From an uncultured Lachnospiraceae bacterium (lineage in GTDB: Bacteria; Bacillota; Clostridia; Lachnospirales; Lachnospiraceae): 12,492 bases of DNA. Both the position numbers and the translations under genes were made by a program. Within the stretch, counting starts at the first letter, position 1; the number at the start of each line of letters is the position of its first letter. Positions 11,793-12,492 of the stretch are shown piece by piece. Location: contig CAJOQS010000286.1 of assembly GCA_905236925.1 (NCBI GenBank), positions 1-12,492 of the forward strand, in the 5' to 3' direction. The notes beneath the pieces are model-generated. The model did no database searches. It had not been told where the DNA came from and saw only the letters and a program-made list of their open reading frames with translations.

Positions 11793-12492
11793 TCAGCCCT
11801 CTACCGAAATATCTCCGCTGAGGCTGCTGATATTAAGCTTTACCGCTCCGTTTCCGAGAACGTAGCTTCCGCTCCTGATTATCTGTACGGTTTCGTCGTT
11901 GTAATCAAGGCTTACATCACCGCTGGTGGTCTTAACATTTGCAAGATATCCGTCTGCTTCGGTCAGAGCGATCTCTATATCGCCCGATACGGTCTCTGCG
12001 GTTAAGGAGCCTGTCTTCAGATCCGAAAAATCAACATCTCCGCTGACTGTCTTAACGGTAAGATCCTGAATCACACAGTCGTCCGAATCAATATCTCCGC
12101 TGACTCCCGATATCATGGCGCCTGCTGCAGAGGTGTCATCAAGACGGAGATCACCGCTGACGGTAAAGATCTCAAGCGACTTGGTCAGGCAGTTGTCCAT
12201 CTCGATGTCACCGCTCTTTGTATTGGCGGTAAAATGATCGACCGAAATATCCGATGCATTGATGTCTCCGCTGAGAGTCTGTACCTCTGCGGAACGCGCA
12301 TGGATGCTGTCAAGCTCGACATCACCGCTCTTTGTGCTGAGAGTGATCTGATCAGCCTTGACTTCCTCCGCATTGATATCACCGCTCATGGCATGTACGG
12401 ATACATTCTTAAGGCCTTCGGGGAGGCTGGCGGTCACTGTGATATCCGGGCAGGAAATGCTCCTGAAGAAGTTGCTGCTGCCGGACTGTTTC
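11793..12492 (-). CDS. DUF4097-type repeat protein (putative adhesin/beta-helix), N-terminus beyond window
   Basis: The frame is open from the right edge to TGA at 11795-11793. About 232 codons are visible, and the true start lies outside (the GTG at 12437 is internal: KQSGSSNFFRSISCPDITV precedes it in frame). It consists of about ten repeats of 19-25 residues, each with SGD(I/V/L): TKSGDVELD, QTLSGDINA, KTVSGDVDF, AETVSGDIE and so on, ending in SSLSGDISVEG. This is the DUF4097 pattern, expected to fold as a right-handed beta-helix or stacked beta-sheet. Function is unknown; annotations as adhesin are weak, and many members belong to membrane or envelope-stress operons with a transmembrane or sensor N-terminus, which cannot be seen here. 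It converges on the GH127 gene with 75 bp between and is probably unrelated to the sugar locus. Confidence 0.8.
   Translation of the reverse strand, partial: KQSGSSNFFRSISCPDITVTASLPEGLKNVSVHAMSGDINAEEVKADQITLSTKSGDVELDSIHARSAEVQTLSGDINASDISVDHFTANTKSGDIEMDNCLTKSLEIFTVSGDLRLDDTSAAGAMISGVSGDIDSDDCVIQDLTVKTVSGDVDFSDLKTGSLTAETVSGDIEIALTEADGYLANVKTTSGDVSLDYNDETVQIIRSGSYVLGNGAVKLNISSLSGDISVEG

Noticed and set aside
11793..12437. SGD repeats as a DNA-level tandem repeat or CRISPR array
   Set aside because: The periodicity is in protein sequence with diverged codons; there are no identical DNA repeats with unique spacers. I saw no CRISPR, tRNA, rRNA or insertion sequence in the window.

Overview
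The window looks like a chromosomal piece of a Gram-positive gut or rumen Clostridia, most like Lachnospiraceae. The basis is strong purine-rich Shine-Dalgarno (SD) sites, sigma-A type promoters, a moderate base composition and the gene families present. This placement is an inference from style and content, not a measured match.

Left part (1-1213, minus strand). A PfkB-type sugar/nucleoside kinase runs off the left edge (1-548). Just upstream of it, in the same transcription unit, lies a gene for a small secreted protein (553-1049) that is broken by an in-frame TAG and a one-base frameshift. A good promoter drives it leftward.

Centre-left (1146-3302, plus strand). A strong promoter starts a rightward run: an unrecognised basic, helical protein; an overlapping nucleotidyltransferase-fold protein (the pair resembles a toxin-antitoxin or defence-type two-gene module); a GNAT acetyltransferase; and a short conserved-looking protein of unknown function. 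The first two genes look more AT-rich than the rest of the window.

Centre and right (3278-11717) is a carbohydrate-use locus with two divergent arms. Leftward from about 9746 run a GPH-family sugar:cation symporter, an M42 metallo-aminopeptidase, a type-B carboxylesterase and a GH31 alpha-glycosidase. Rightward from about 9800 runs a GH127/DUF1680 enzyme (beta-L-arabinofuranosidase-like) with its own terminator. None of the enzymes shows a signal peptide, so the likely scheme is import of a small glycan or glycopeptide by the symporter, then cytoplasmic de-esterification, removal of arabinose and alpha-linked sugar, and possibly peptide trimming. An aminopeptidase beside a GH127 enzyme suggests arabinosylated hydroxyproline-rich plant glycopeptides as a candidate substrate; this is a hypothesis.

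The most unusual details are the symporter gene, which has a perfect SD but apparently no ATG/GTG/TTG start (ATT is the best candidate), and a diverged 64/65-bp tandem duplication that copied the 3' end of the esterase gene, its stop codon and a hairpin in front of the GH31 gene.

Far right (11793-12492, minus strand). The C-terminal part of a DUF4097-type protein made of about ten SGD(I/V/L) repeats enters from beyond the right edge.
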